From: Chloroflexota bacterium
Lineage (GTDB): Bacteria > Chloroflexota > Dormibacteria > CF-121
NCBI GenBank assembly: GCA_005882045.1
Contig: VBHO01000029.1
Location: 1-35,167, forward strand
Direction: 5' to 3'
Length of the DNA: 35,167 nt
The notes below the pieces were generated by a model. It saw nothing but the letters and a program-made list of their open reading frames with translations. It searched no databases and was not told the DNA's origin. Positions within the stretch are counted from its first letter, which is position 1, and the number at the start of each line of letters is the position of its first letter. The position numbers and the translations under genes were made by a program. Shown one piece after another: positions 25,310 through 32,525 of the stretch.

Positions 25310-26395
25310 ATGCGCGCTGAACAATCGATGCGCCGTACGGCGGCGCTGCGCCAGCGACTGCTCGACCTCGAGCTCGACGGCCTGGTCGTGACCTCGCCGG
25401 AGAACATGCGGTACCTTTCCGGGTTCAGCGGCAGCCTCGGTTACCTGGTCATCAGCCAGGATGCCGCCGAAATCCTGGGGGACAGCCGCTACTGGCTGCA
25501 GATGCAAGCCGAGGCACCGGCCTTCAGGCTCATGCCGTCCGGGCCGTCGCACGGCCTCTGGGCGCTGGTTGCGGAGCGGATCAAGGCGCTTGGGCTGCGC
25601 CGGATCGGCTTCGAGTCCCAGGACCTGACGTTCGATCAGCACCAGCGCCTTTCGGCGGCGCTGCCACCAGAGCCCACGCTGGTCGCCACCGCGGGTCTGG
25701 TCGAGGAACTTCGAATCGTGAAGGAGGCCGAGGAGGTCGAGCTGCTACGCGCGGTCGCGTCGATCGCCGGCCGTTCGTTCGATCGCGTCCGCGCGGCCGT
25801 CCGGCCGGGGCTGCGCGAGCGTGATGTCGCCTTCCTGTTGGAGCAGACCTTCCGCGAGCTGGGGGCCGACGGCCCGGCCTTCGAAACCATCGTGGCTGCC
25901 GGTGAACGGGGTGCCCTCCCGCACGGCCGTGCGTCCGACCGCGTCCTTGAGCGAGGCGACCTGGTGGTGGTCGACTTCGGCGCGACCGCCGCCGGCTACC
26001 ACAGCGACACCACCCGGACGATCGTGGTGGGTGAGCCGACGCCCGAGCAAGCCCGACTGATCGAGGCGGTGCGTCGGGCGCAGCTCGCATCGATTGCGCT
26101 GATGAAACCGGGGGTGACTGCCGACGAAGTCGACCGGCGGGCCCGCGAGGCGCTCGCCGGCGAGGAACATGCCTTCGGCCATGGCCTGGGCCACGGCATC
26201 GGATTGCAGGTGCACGAGCGCCCCTACCTCTCAGCAACGGATCACACCGCGCTGCGGCCCGGCATGGTCATCACCAACGAGCCGGGGATCTACATCCCGG
26301 GCTGGGGTGGCGTTCGCCTCGAGGAGATGGTGCTCATCACGGAGACGGACCCGGAGGTGCTCACGTCCGCCTCCTGGGAGATTGGCGTCGGATGA
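25310..26395 (+). CDS. pepP: M24-family Xaa-Pro aminopeptidase/dipeptidase
   Basis: 361 residues. The creatinase-like N-terminal domain is at about 1-130 (VTSPENMRYLSGFSGS) and the pita-bread catalytic domain follows. The five metal ligands are visible: Asp in VVVDFGA, Asp in GYHSDTTRT, His in GHGLGHGIGLQVHE, Glu in TNEPGIYIPG and Glu in GVRLEEMVLI. It removes the N-terminal residue before proline, or cleaves Xaa-Pro dipeptides, in the cytoplasm; the length is nearer to PepQ-like proteins, so the exact specificity is open. It is coupled to the next MBL gene by an ATGA overlap. Confidence 0.92.
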   Translation: MRAEQSMRRTAALRQRLLDLELDGLVVTSPENMRYLSGFSGSLGYLVISQDAAEILGDSRYWLQMQAEAPAFRLMPSGPSHGLWALVAERIKALGLRRIGFESQDLTFDQHQRLSAALPPEPTLVATAGLVEELRIVKEAEEVELLRAVASIAGRSFDRVRAAVRPGLRERDVAFLLEQTFRELGADGPAFETIVAAGERGALPHGRASDRVLERGDLVVVDFGATAAGYHSDTTRTIVVGEPTPEQARLIEAVRRAQLASIALMKPGVTADEVDRRAREALAGEEHAFGHGLGHGIGLQVHERPYLSATDHTALRPGMVITNEPGIYIPGWGGVRLEEMVLITETDPEVLTSASWEIGVG

Positions 26396-27048
26396 CGCCG
26401 GCGGAGGCCCTGCGGGAGAAACTCGAGGTCTTCGTCTTTGCCGACGATCTCTTCGGCGAAAATTGCTACCTGATCCGGCGGCGGGACACGATGGCCGCGC
26501 TCGTCGTCGACCCAGGCCTGCAGCTGGATCGGGTGCGGCAGGAGATCGATTCGGAGGGCTTGACGGTCGAGCAGATCCTGGTGACGCATGGGCATATCGA
26601 TCACGTTGCGGGCGTGCCGGCGCTGCACGCGCAGACCGGTGCCCCGATCGCGATGCACGGGGATGACCTTGCCATCCTCGACTGGGAGGCGATCGCCCAG
26701 TACCCGTTCGTGCCGCGCGGGTTTACGTCGTTCTCGATCGACACAGCGCTGACTCACGGGATGACGTTGGCCTTCCAGGACCTCAGCCTGCGGGTGCTCC
26801 ATACGCCCGGGCATACCCAGGGTTCCGTCTGCTTTCTCTTCGGCCTCGACTGCTTTGCCGGCGACACGCTGTTCCAGCGCGGGATCGGCCGCACCGATCT
26901 GCCCGGCGGCGACATGCACAAGATCGTCTTCTCGATCCGCAACGTCCTCTACGCCCTGCCACCAAAGACCGTGGTGCATCCGGGGCATGGACCCGCCACC
27001 AGCATCGAGGAGGAGAAGCTGCTCAACCCCTTCGTTCCGGCGGCGTGA
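26392..27048 (+). CDS. MBL-fold hydrolase, glyoxalase II-like
   Basis: 218 residues. The GloB-type layout is clear: ENCYLIRRRD, the metal motif VTHGHIDHVAGV, the LHTPGHTQGSVCF motif, FAGDTLFQRGIGRTD with the bridging Asp, and the late VHPGHGPATSIEEEK. It is a short glyoxalase II-like protein of the YcbL type without the C-terminal glutathione-binding domain. The substrate is probably a thioester, but the natural one is unknown. It is linked by ATGA and GTGA overlaps to the genes on both sides. Confidence 0.9.
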   Translation: MTPAEALREKLEVFVFADDLFGENCYLIRRRDTMAALVVDPGLQLDRVRQEIDSEGLTVEQILVTHGHIDHVAGVPALHAQTGAPIAMHGDDLAILDWEAIAQYPFVPRGFTSFSIDTALTHGMTLAFQDLSLRVLHTPGHTQGSVCFLFGLDCFAGDTLFQRGIGRTDLPGGDMHKIVFSIRNVLYALPPKTVVHPGHGPATSIEEEKLLNPFVPAA

Positions 27049-27938
27049 CCGTGCGCATCGCCTCGCTCTTGCCCAGCGCCACCGAGATCGTCTGTGCGCT
27101 CGGACTCGAAGAGAGCCTGGTGGCCGTCACTCACGAATGCGATTACCCGGAGTCGGTCAAGACCAAGCCAGTCGTCACCCGAAGCGTGCTCGACGGGAAG
27201 GGCGACAGCGCGCAGATCGACCGGCACATCCGCGAGCTGGTCCACCAGGGGAGCAGCATCTACACGCTGGATGCCGATCGGCTGGCGACGCTACACCCCG
27301 ATGTCATCCTGACGCAGGAGCTCTGCGAGGTGTGCGCCGTGTCCTATCCCGTGGTGGAACGGGCAGCCCGGCGCAGCTCGACCCCGATGCAGCTGGTCTC
27401 GCTCGAGCCCCAGGAGCTCGCCGATGTCTTGGAACACATCCGGCTGGTTGGCCGCCTGGCGGATCGCGAAGTGGAGGCCGAGCGGGTGGTGGCCGATCTG
27501 GAAGGTCGCCTGCTCCAGGTTGAGGAGCGCCTGCGACATGAGCCGGTGCGGCGGGTCGTGATCCTCGAGTGGATCGATCCGCCGTTCAACGCCGGCCACT
27601 GGACGCCGGGGCTGGTGAAGATGGCGGGCGGGCGCGACTTGCTGGGGGTCCCCGGCCGACCCGCGCATCCCATCGAGTGGAAGACCGTGATCGATTCGCG
27701 TCCGCAGGTGTTGGTCGTCTCCGCCTGCGGCCTCTCGCTCGAGCGCAGCCTGGCCGAGGCTGAAACGGCGCTGAGGCAGTTCGGCGGCCTCGCCGACGAA
27801 ACCTGGGTCGTCGATGGCAACGCCTTCTTCAGCCGGCCGGGTCCGCGGCTGGTGGACAGCGTCGAGATCCTCGCCGGCATCCTCCATCCGTCGGTGATGG
27901 ACCCGCCGGCGACGACTGCGGCTCGACGCTTGGCCTAG
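27045..27938 (+). CDS. Cobalamin-binding (BtuF-like) helical-backbone protein without a signal peptide
   Basis: 297 residues, GTG start. RIASLLPSATEIVCALGL, VAVTHECDYP, HPDVILTQELCEVCAVSY and VVILEWIDPPFNAGHWTPGLVKMAGG are typical of the cobalamin-binding-protein branch of the periplasmic-binding family. There is no signal peptide or lipobox, and no ABC permease or ATPase lies nearby, so it may act in the cytoplasm rather than in uptake. The stop TAG overlaps that of the small convergent gene within a single CTAG. Confidence 0.85.
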   Translation: MTVRIASLLPSATEIVCALGLEESLVAVTHECDYPESVKTKPVVTRSVLDGKGDSAQIDRHIRELVHQGSSIYTLDADRLATLHPDVILTQELCEVCAVSYPVVERAARRSSTPMQLVSLEPQELADVLEHIRLVGRLADREVEAERVVADLEGRLLQVEERLRHEPVRRVVILEWIDPPFNAGHWTPGLVKMAGGRDLLGVPGRPAHPIEWKTVIDSRPQVLVVSACGLSLERSLAEAETALRQFGGLADETWVVDGNAFFSRPGPRLVDSVEILAGILHPSVMDPPATTAARRLA

Positions 27939-28093
27939 CCGCCGAACATGAAGCGGAAGAAGATGGCAGCCAGAAGGATCAGGAGCACACCCCCACCGAG
28001 GAGCAGGCCGAGCGCCGCGACGGTGAATCCGATCGCCCGGCCGAACGCCAGTCGCAGCTCATCCTCAGGCGATGGCTCGGGTGCTTGCGTCAT
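27935..28093 (-). CDS. 52-residue single-helix membrane protein
   Basis: MTQAPEPSPEDELRLAFGRA at the start is an acidic, cytoplasmic N-terminus. It is followed by one long hydrophobic helix (IGFTVAALGLLLGGGVLLIL and onward) and a short FRFMFGG tail. The ATG overlaps the stop of the preceding minus-strand gene in an ATGA, which makes it a coupled second gene. Its TAG stop shares CTAG with the convergent BtuF-like gene. Too short for most gene finders; function unknown. Confidence 0.7.
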   Translation of the reverse strand: MTQAPEPSPEDELRLAFGRAIGFTVAALGLLLGGGVLLILLAAIFFRFMFGG

Positions 28094-28536
28094 CGGTGCT
28101 TCAGCTCGCTTCCGGCTGGCTCGTCAGGCGCCGGCTTGAACGGCCCGTGTGGAGGGCCCAGGTCGTCGAGCGTCCATCGATCGACGATGGTGAGCGCCTC
28201 GTCGAGCTGCTGCGCCAGCGCCGCCGGCGCCGCTCGCCGGTCGTAGACCCCGACCTTCTCTGAACGCAGGCGCCGGGTCTGCGTCGCGGGATCGTCCACC
28301 CACCAGACGGCGCTGACGTCGAGCACGTGGCCGGTCCGCTCCCGATAGCTGATGGCAATCACCGCCTCGCCACCGCGCCGCCGGGCGAAGCGCAGTTCCC
28401 AAGCGGGCTTGCCACGGCGATAGCGCTCGATCAGTAAGCCCTGCTCCTGGGCAAACGCCTCGATAGCGGGCGCCACCGCGCGAAAGGCATCGACGATTTC
28501 GGCGGGAATTGGAGATAGCCGGGTCGATGGTGTCAC
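28090..28536 (-). CDS. Conserved hypothetical protein
   Basis: 148 residues from GTG 28536. The frame remains open to 28638, but that part overlaps the divergent CoA-binding gene, and a TACAAT box lies 6 bases before the GTG. It is soluble, mixed alpha/beta, with FAQEQGLLIERYRRGKPAWE and a beta-rich center (EAVIAISYRERTGHVLDVSAVWWVDD). No family recognised. It is translationally coupled to the 52-residue membrane protein after it, so the two may form a small soluble/membrane pair. Confidence 0.7.
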   Translation of the reverse strand: MTPSTRLSPIPAEIVDAFRAVAPAIEAFAQEQGLLIERYRRGKPAWELRFARRRGGEAVIAISYRERTGHVLDVSAVWWVDDPATQTRRLRSEKVGVYDRRAAPAALAQQLDEALTIVDRWTLDDLGPPHGPFKPAPDEPAGSELKHR

Positions 28537-28542
28537 CGGGCC

Positions 28543-28548
28543 ATTGTA
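28543..28548 (-). promoter_or_regulatory. -10-like box TACAAT for the minus-strand hypothetical gene
   Basis: TACAAT on the minus strand ends 6 bases before the GTG at 28536. It overlaps by two bases with the opposite-strand box of the CoA-binding gene, so the two leaderless genes share one compact divergent promoter region. Confidence 0.5.
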
Positions 28549-28552
28549 GATT
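28547..28552 (+). promoter_or_regulatory. -10-like box TAGATT for the CoA-binding protein gene
   Basis: TAGATT lies 6 bases before the GTG at 28559. No Shine-Dalgarno sequence fits in the gap, so a leaderless transcript is expected. Confidence 0.5.
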
Positions 28553-28558
28553 TGCGTT

Positions 28559-28966
28559 GTGAACGTCCAAACACCGGATCCCGCCGACAAGATCCTGAGG
28601 TCGGCGCGGACGATTGCGGTCGTGGGCCTGAGTGCCAACCCGCGCCGGCCGAGTCATGGCGTGGCGCGCTACCTGCAACGGGCCGGCTACCGCATCATCC
28701 CGGTCAACCCCAACGTCTCGGAGGTTCTCGGGGAACGAGCCTACGCCACGTTATCGGAGTTGCCGGGACCGGTCGACGTCGTCGAGGTCTTTCGCCGCTC
28801 CGAGTACGCGGGCGCAATCGTCGACGAGGCGATCGCCATCGGAGCGGGCGCGGTCTGGCTCCAGGACGGGGTCGTCGATGACGCCGCGGCGGAGCGGGCA
28901 CGGGCAGCCGGACTCGACGTCGTCATGGACGACTGCATGATGCGCCGCCACGCCGCGGGGTTCTAA
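28559..28966 (+). CDS. CoA-binding domain protein (YccU type)
   Basis: 135 residues, a single Rossmann-like CoA_binding_2 domain. RTIAVVGLSANPRRPSHGVARYLQ at the N-terminus, YRIIPVNPNVSEVLGERAYATLSEL, VDVVEVFRR and GAGAVWLQDGVVDDAAAERARAAGLDVVMDDCMM are all conserved. It resembles the CoA-binding domain of succinyl-CoA synthetase but stands alone. The physiological role is not established. Its TAA stop overlaps the TAG of the convergent dehydrogenase within CTAA. Confidence 0.9.
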   Translation: MNVQTPDPADKILRSARTIAVVGLSANPRRPSHGVARYLQRAGYRIIPVNPNVSEVLGERAYATLSELPGPVDVVEVFRRSEYAGAIVDEAIAIGAGAVWLQDGVVDDAAAERARAAGLDVVMDDCMMRRHAAGF

Positions 28967-30111
28967 GTTTGCCGCTCGCGTAAGCGGTGCTCGGCGATCT
29001 CCTCGGCGGCGCGACGGTCCGTGACTCGCTCGCGGCGCGCCCGGTCGAGCAGCTCACGCGTAATGGTTCGCAGTTGCCGGCTGGTGACGCCGAAGATCGA
29101 CTCGAGGGTGGGCTCGAGCCGTTTCTCCAACAGGCCGCAGAAGAGAAAGGCGGCCGCCGCGTTGGCGACGAAGTCCGGCAGGACGGTGGTGCCGCGCCGC
29201 TCCAGTTCGGTCTCCGCGTCCCGAGTCACCGGGTTGTTGGCCGCCTCGACCAGCAAGCGGCACCGGATGCTCCCCTGGTTGTCCGACCGGATGGCATTGC
29301 CGATGGCGGCGGGGATCAGGATGTCCACCGATTGCTCCAGCCAGGCCGGCTCCGGCGCCTGCCTGGCGCTCGCGGGCAGGCGGGACCGATCGATGCGGCC
29401 GAAGCGGTCGCGGATGGAGAGCAGATGCCGGACATCGAGCCCGTTGTCGTCGAGGATCGCACCCTCGATGTCGGCCACCGCGATCAGGCGGACGCCCTCG
29501 CGATCGAGGTAGCGAGCGGCCGCCCCACCAACATTGCCGAATCCCTGGAGCGCGACGGTGGCGCCTTGCAAGGGCAGGCCGAGCACGCCGGCGGCTTCGA
29601 CCGTGCATTCCGCGACGCCGTAGCCGGCGATCAGCTCGGTGATGGGGATCCCCTCGCTCGTCAGCGCCAGCGCCTGCTGTACCCGGTTGAGGCCGGCGCC
29701 GCCCTCGGTCTTGAAGCCCGCCTGGAGCGGATGGGTCAAGCCCACCAGCTGGCAGGCGGCGATGATGTCGTCCTCGCGGGTGCCGAGGTCGGCCCCGGTC
29801 GCGTACCGCTCGGCGATGAAGGGGCGGATGGCCTCGATGAAACCGCGTAGCACCGCGGGCGCCAGCGGCGACGCCGAGTCGAAGTCGATCCCTGATTTCG
29901 CGCCTCCGTAGGGGATGTCGAGGACGGCCATCTTGTGCGACATGGTGCGGGCCAGGTCGGTGACCTCATCAACCGTCACCCCCGCCCGCATGCGAATGCC
30001 GCCCGAGCACATGCCGCCAACCAGCCGATCGATGACAAACCATCCACGGGCGCCGGTTTCCGGGTCGTGCCACTCGCTGATGAGGTAGGGAGCCGGCCGC
30101 GTCGAGGTCAA
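28963..30111 (-). CDS. Glu/Leu/Phe/Val dehydrogenase family enzyme
   Basis: 382 residues. The N-terminal dimerisation and substrate domain contains GGIRMRAGVTVDEVTDLARTM and the PYGGAKSGIDFD motif with its Lys. The NAD(P) Rossmann domain follows with VALQGFGNVGGAAARYL and VEAANNPVTRDAE. The enzyme would oxidatively deaminate an amino acid to its 2-oxo acid. The PYGGAKSG motif differs from the common P(F/Y)GGGKGG/GGAKGG of glutamate dehydrogenase, and the length lies between leucine- and glutamate-dehydrogenases, so substrate specificity is open. The start overlaps the stop of the csaA-like gene (ATGA), so the two are co-expressed. Confidence 0.88.
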   Translation of the reverse strand: MTSTRPAPYLISEWHDPETGARGWFVIDRLVGGMCSGGIRMRAGVTVDEVTDLARTMSHKMAVLDIPYGGAKSGIDFDSASPLAPAVLRGFIEAIRPFIAERYATGADLGTREDDIIAACQLVGLTHPLQAGFKTEGGAGLNRVQQALALTSEGIPITELIAGYGVAECTVEAAGVLGLPLQGATVALQGFGNVGGAAARYLDREGVRLIAVADIEGAILDDNGLDVRHLLSIRDRFGRIDRSRLPASARQAPEPAWLEQSVDILIPAAIGNAIRSDNQGSIRCRLLVEAANNPVTRDAETELERRGTTVLPDFVANAAAAFLFCGLLEKRLEPTLESIFGVTSRQLRTITRELLDRARRERVTDRRAAEEIAEHRLRERQT

Positions 30112-30455
30112 AAGACGCGACCCCCGAGCGGCACCTCGGTGCTTGGCTCGAGCAGCACGACGGCGCCATCAGGATCGGGCACGCCCAGGACCAGCACCTC
30201 CGAGCGCACCGGGCCGATTTGTCGGGGTGGAAAGTTGAGCACCGCGATCACCAGTCGGCCGCGCAGGTCGTCCGGGCCGTAATGGACCGTTAGCTGGCCA
30301 CTCGAGCGGCGGATGCCGAGCGGTCCGAAATCGATGCGCAGCTTGTACGCTGGCTTGCGGGCTTCGGGAAAAGGCTCGGCCTCGAGAACGCGGCCGACTC
30401 GCATATCGACGCGCTCGAAGTCCGAGAGATCAATGGTGGCTGTCTCGCCCAACAT
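30108..30455 (-). CDS. csaA: tRNA-binding-domain protein CsaA
   Basis: 115 residues, an OB-fold tRNA_bind domain. FERVDMRVGRVLEAEPFPEARKPAYKLRIDFGPLG and VIAVLNFPPRQIGPVRSEVLVLGVPD are the hallmarks of CsaA, a homodimeric tRNA-binding protein with chaperone-like activity reported for the Bacillus protein. It is coupled to the dehydrogenase downstream. Its ATG lies 4 bases after a TACACT box on the minus strand. Confidence 0.9.
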   Translation of the reverse strand: MLGETATIDLSDFERVDMRVGRVLEAEPFPEARKPAYKLRIDFGPLGIRRSSGQLTVHYGPDDLRGRLVIAVLNFPPRQIGPVRSEVLVLGVPDPDGAVVLLEPSTEVPLGGRVF

Positions 30456-30459
30456 GCCT

Positions 30460-30465
30460 AGTGTA
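30460..30465 (-). promoter_or_regulatory. -10-like box TACACT for csaA
   Basis: TACACT on the minus strand ends 4 bases before the csaA ATG. It overlaps a TAGTGT box on the other strand, giving an overlapping divergent promoter pair in a 23-base gap. Confidence 0.35.
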
Positions 30466-30469
30466 GTGT
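30464..30469 (+). promoter_or_regulatory. -10-like box TAGTGT for the class V aminotransferase gene
   Basis: TAGTGT lies 9 bases before the ATG at 30479. A second copy of the same hexamer is at 30459-30464. No Shine-Dalgarno sequence is present. Confidence 0.35.
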
Positions 30470-30478
30470 GCCCAACGT

Positions 30479-31609
30479 ATGCCGCTCACGCCGCAGGAGA
30501 TGCGAGCGCTGTATCCGATCGCCGGTCGCTATGCCTATCTCGATCATGCGGCGAATGCACCGCTGGCCACGCCGGTGCGGTCCACCATGGAGGTCTACCT
30601 CGCCAGAATGTCGGAGGAACCGTTCGACCTGGCGCATTGGGAACGGCTGCGCAATCAGGTTCGCGCGAGGATCGCGGAGTTGCTGTCGGTCGGTCCGGAC
30701 TCCATCGCCTTTACCAAGAACACGACCGCGGGGCTCGGCCTGGTCGCCGCCGGTCTCGATTGGGAGGCCGGTGACAACATCGTCGGCGTCCATCGCGAGT
30801 TTCCATCCAACATCTACCCCTGGATGGGACTCAAGCGAAAGGGGGTTGAGCTGCGTCTCTACCAGCCGGAGCAAGGCCGGATCGACATCAAGGCGGTGGT
30901 GGCGCTCTGCGATCGACGCACACGTGTGCTGGCGATCAGCGCCGTCCAGTTCTGGAACGGCTTTCGCACCGACCTCGGCGCCCTGGCCACCGCGCTCCGA
31001 GGCCGTGACGTCCTGCTCGTGGTCGATGCGGCGCAGGCGGTCGGCGGCCTCCAGCTGGACCTGTCGCGGACACCCGTCGACTTCCTGGCCGCCGGAGCCC
31101 ACAAATGGCTGCTCGGCCCCATGGGTGCGGGCTTCGCCTACGTCGGACCGCGGATGCTCGACCGATTGAACCCGGTGATCATCGGACCTGAAAGCGTGGT
31201 CCGCGACCGGGAGTACGTCGACTACGACCTGACCTTCAAGGCCGGCGCGCGCCGCTTCGAAGAGGCCGCGCCGAATTACCCGGGCATTCTCGGCATGGGA
31301 GCTGCCGTCAATCTCTTGCTGCGGTGCGACCCGCGGGCGGTGGAAGACGTCGTGCTGCGGCTCGCCGACCGCCTGCGAGACGAGCTCCCCAGCCGCGGCT
31401 ACGAGCTGCTGCTGAAACCCCGAGCTCCATCCGAACGTTCCGGCATCGTGTCCTTTCGTCATCCACGGATGGTGCCCGCCGAACTGCACACCCGCCTGCG
31501 CGAGGCGGGCGTCATCATCTCGCTGCGAGGTGACTTCCTGCGGGCCTCGCCCCATTACTACAACAGCGACCAGGACCTCGATCGGCTGCTCGAGGCGCTG
31601 CCCCAGTGA
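30479..31609 (+). CDS. Class V aminotransferase-fold PLP enzyme
   Basis: 376 residues. AYLDHAANAPLATPV at the N-terminus, FTKNTTAGLGLVAAGL (phosphate cup), VVDAAQAVGGLQLDL (PLP-ring Asp/Gln) and AAGAHKWLLGPMGAGF with the Schiff-base Lys are all present. The C-terminal domain ends GVIISLRGDFLRASPHYYNSDQDLDRLLEAL. The mobile-loop Cys of cysteine desulfurases and CsdB is absent, so it is not a typical SufS/IscS. It is nearer to the isopenicillin-N-epimerase-like or kynureninase-like group. The exact reaction is unknown. It is coupled to a DUF2127 membrane protein (GTGA). Confidence 0.88.
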   Translation: MPLTPQEMRALYPIAGRYAYLDHAANAPLATPVRSTMEVYLARMSEEPFDLAHWERLRNQVRARIAELLSVGPDSIAFTKNTTAGLGLVAAGLDWEAGDNIVGVHREFPSNIYPWMGLKRKGVELRLYQPEQGRIDIKAVVALCDRRTRVLAISAVQFWNGFRTDLGALATALRGRDVLLVVDAAQAVGGLQLDLSRTPVDFLAAGAHKWLLGPMGAGFAYVGPRMLDRLNPVIIGPESVVRDREYVDYDLTFKAGARRFEEAAPNYPGILGMGAAVNLLLRCDPRAVEDVVLRLADRLRDELPSRGYELLLKPRAPSERSGIVSFRHPRMVPAELHTRLREAGVIISLRGDFLRASPHYYNSDQDLDRLLEALPQ

Positions 31610-32142
31610 CCTTCTGGCAGAAGATCAAGCGCGAGCTTGGCCGCGAAACGCAACCGGTGGATACCGTGGTCCGGCTCATCATCCTGGAGCGCGCCATCCG
31701 CGGCAGCCTGGTGTTCGTCCTCGGGGTCGCGTTGCTGACCCGGAGCCGCAGCCTGGTGTTGCTTGTACGCCAGTGGGTGACCGAGCTCGACGTCAATCCT
31801 GAACGGCGGTTGATTCCGCGTCTCCTGATCACCATCCTCCGTCCAATCGGGCAATTTTCAACGCGCACCGTGGTGCTCATCGGGATCGGCGCGCTCCTGT
31901 TTGGGATGCTGGAACTGACCGAAGCGGTCGGACTGGCGCGCCGGCGGCGGTGGGCCGAGTACCTCACTGTGATCGCCGGGTGTATCGGCATCCCGCTGGA
32001 GGTCTCGGAGGTGCTCAGTCGCCAAACACCGATCCGCGTCAGCATCCTGCTGATCAATGTGGCGATCGTCATCTACCTCGCCTGGCAGAAACACCTCTTC
32101 GGGCTGCGCGGCGGCGTCGCGACCGAGACCGAGACGAGCTAG
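31606..32142 (+). CDS. DUF2127 membrane protein
   Basis: 178 residues, GTG start overlapping the aminotransferase stop. Four membrane helices: IILERAIRGSLVFVLGVALL, then VLIGIGALLFGMLELTEAVGL, EYLTVIAGCIGIPLEVSEVL and ILLINVAIVIYLAWQKHLF. The ELTEAVGLARRRRWAEYLTV and GIPLEVSEVL segments are typical of DUF2127. Function unknown. It overlaps the convergent small gene by 4 bases (CTAG). Confidence 0.85.
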   Translation: MTFWQKIKRELGRETQPVDTVVRLIILERAIRGSLVFVLGVALLTRSRSLVLLVRQWVTELDVNPERRLIPRLLITILRPIGQFSTRTVVLIGIGALLFGMLELTEAVGLARRRRWAEYLTVIAGCIGIPLEVSEVLSRQTPIRVSILLINVAIVIYLAWQKHLFGLRGGVATETETS

Positions 32143-32507
32143 CGGCCTAGGGGAATACCGACGCCGGACACACCCAGCGGCTCGGCGTGGCGGGTGAGCA
32201 TGCCGACCACGAACCCGAGGACGCGATCGGCGGACGGCCCGTCGGAGATGGTGGCGAGCAGCGTCGGCTCGGGGTTGCGGAAAGCGCCGAGCAAGCCCGC
32301 CCGGGCGGCGCGGCTGAACCCGGGGGTCCCGGCCGGGACGAAGGTCACGCGGATCTTGGTGTAACGGTCGCCGGCATGGACCAGGGTGAACGGCGCTACC
32401 TTCTGCACCTGCCAGGCGCGGATCTCTTCATTCTTCAAGCGCCGCTTCAGGGTGGCGATGAATTTCTTGCCGCCCGGATCCTTGTCGGCGTAGATCGCGA
32501 CCTGCAC
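32139..32507 (-). CDS. Hypothetical protein next to the IS element
   Basis: 122 residues from GTG 32507 (GTG 32513 is also possible). It starts VQVAIYADKDPGGKKFIATLKRRLK, then ends ISDGPSADRVLGFVVGMLTRHAEPLGVSGVGIPLGR. The frame is open through the insertion sequence, but codons beyond 32525 belong to the IS and are not part of this gene. A TATCAT box 6 bases before GTG 32507 directly abuts the target duplication, so the insertion is upstream of the coding region and displaces whatever lay at -35. No family recognised. Confidence 0.7.
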   Translation of the reverse strand: MQVAIYADKDPGGKKFIATLKRRLKNEEIRAWQVQKVAPFTLVHAGDRYTKIRVTFVPAGTPGFSRAARAGLLGAFRNPEPTLLATISDGPSADRVLGFVVGMLTRHAEPLGVSGVGIPLGR

Positions 32508-32513
32508 GCCCAC

Positions 32514-32519
32514 ATGATA
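32514..32519 (-). promoter_or_regulatory. -10-like box TATCAT at the IS junction
   Basis: TATCAT on the minus strand, 6 bases before GTG 32507 and directly adjoining the target-site duplication at 32520. The IS end now lies where the -35 region would be. Confidence 0.5.
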
Positions 32520-32525
32520 CCTAGC
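32520..32525. repeat. Target-site duplication, left copy (CCTAGC)
   Basis: CCTAGC, identical to 33574-33579. It fits the NCTAGN target known for IS481-family elements. Confidence 0.9.

Noticed and set aside
30479-31609. Class V aminotransferase as a selenocysteine lyase linked to selD
   Set aside because: The catalytic Cys of the CsdB/SufS group is missing in the C-terminal loop, and the gene is 8 kb away from selD with its own promoter.
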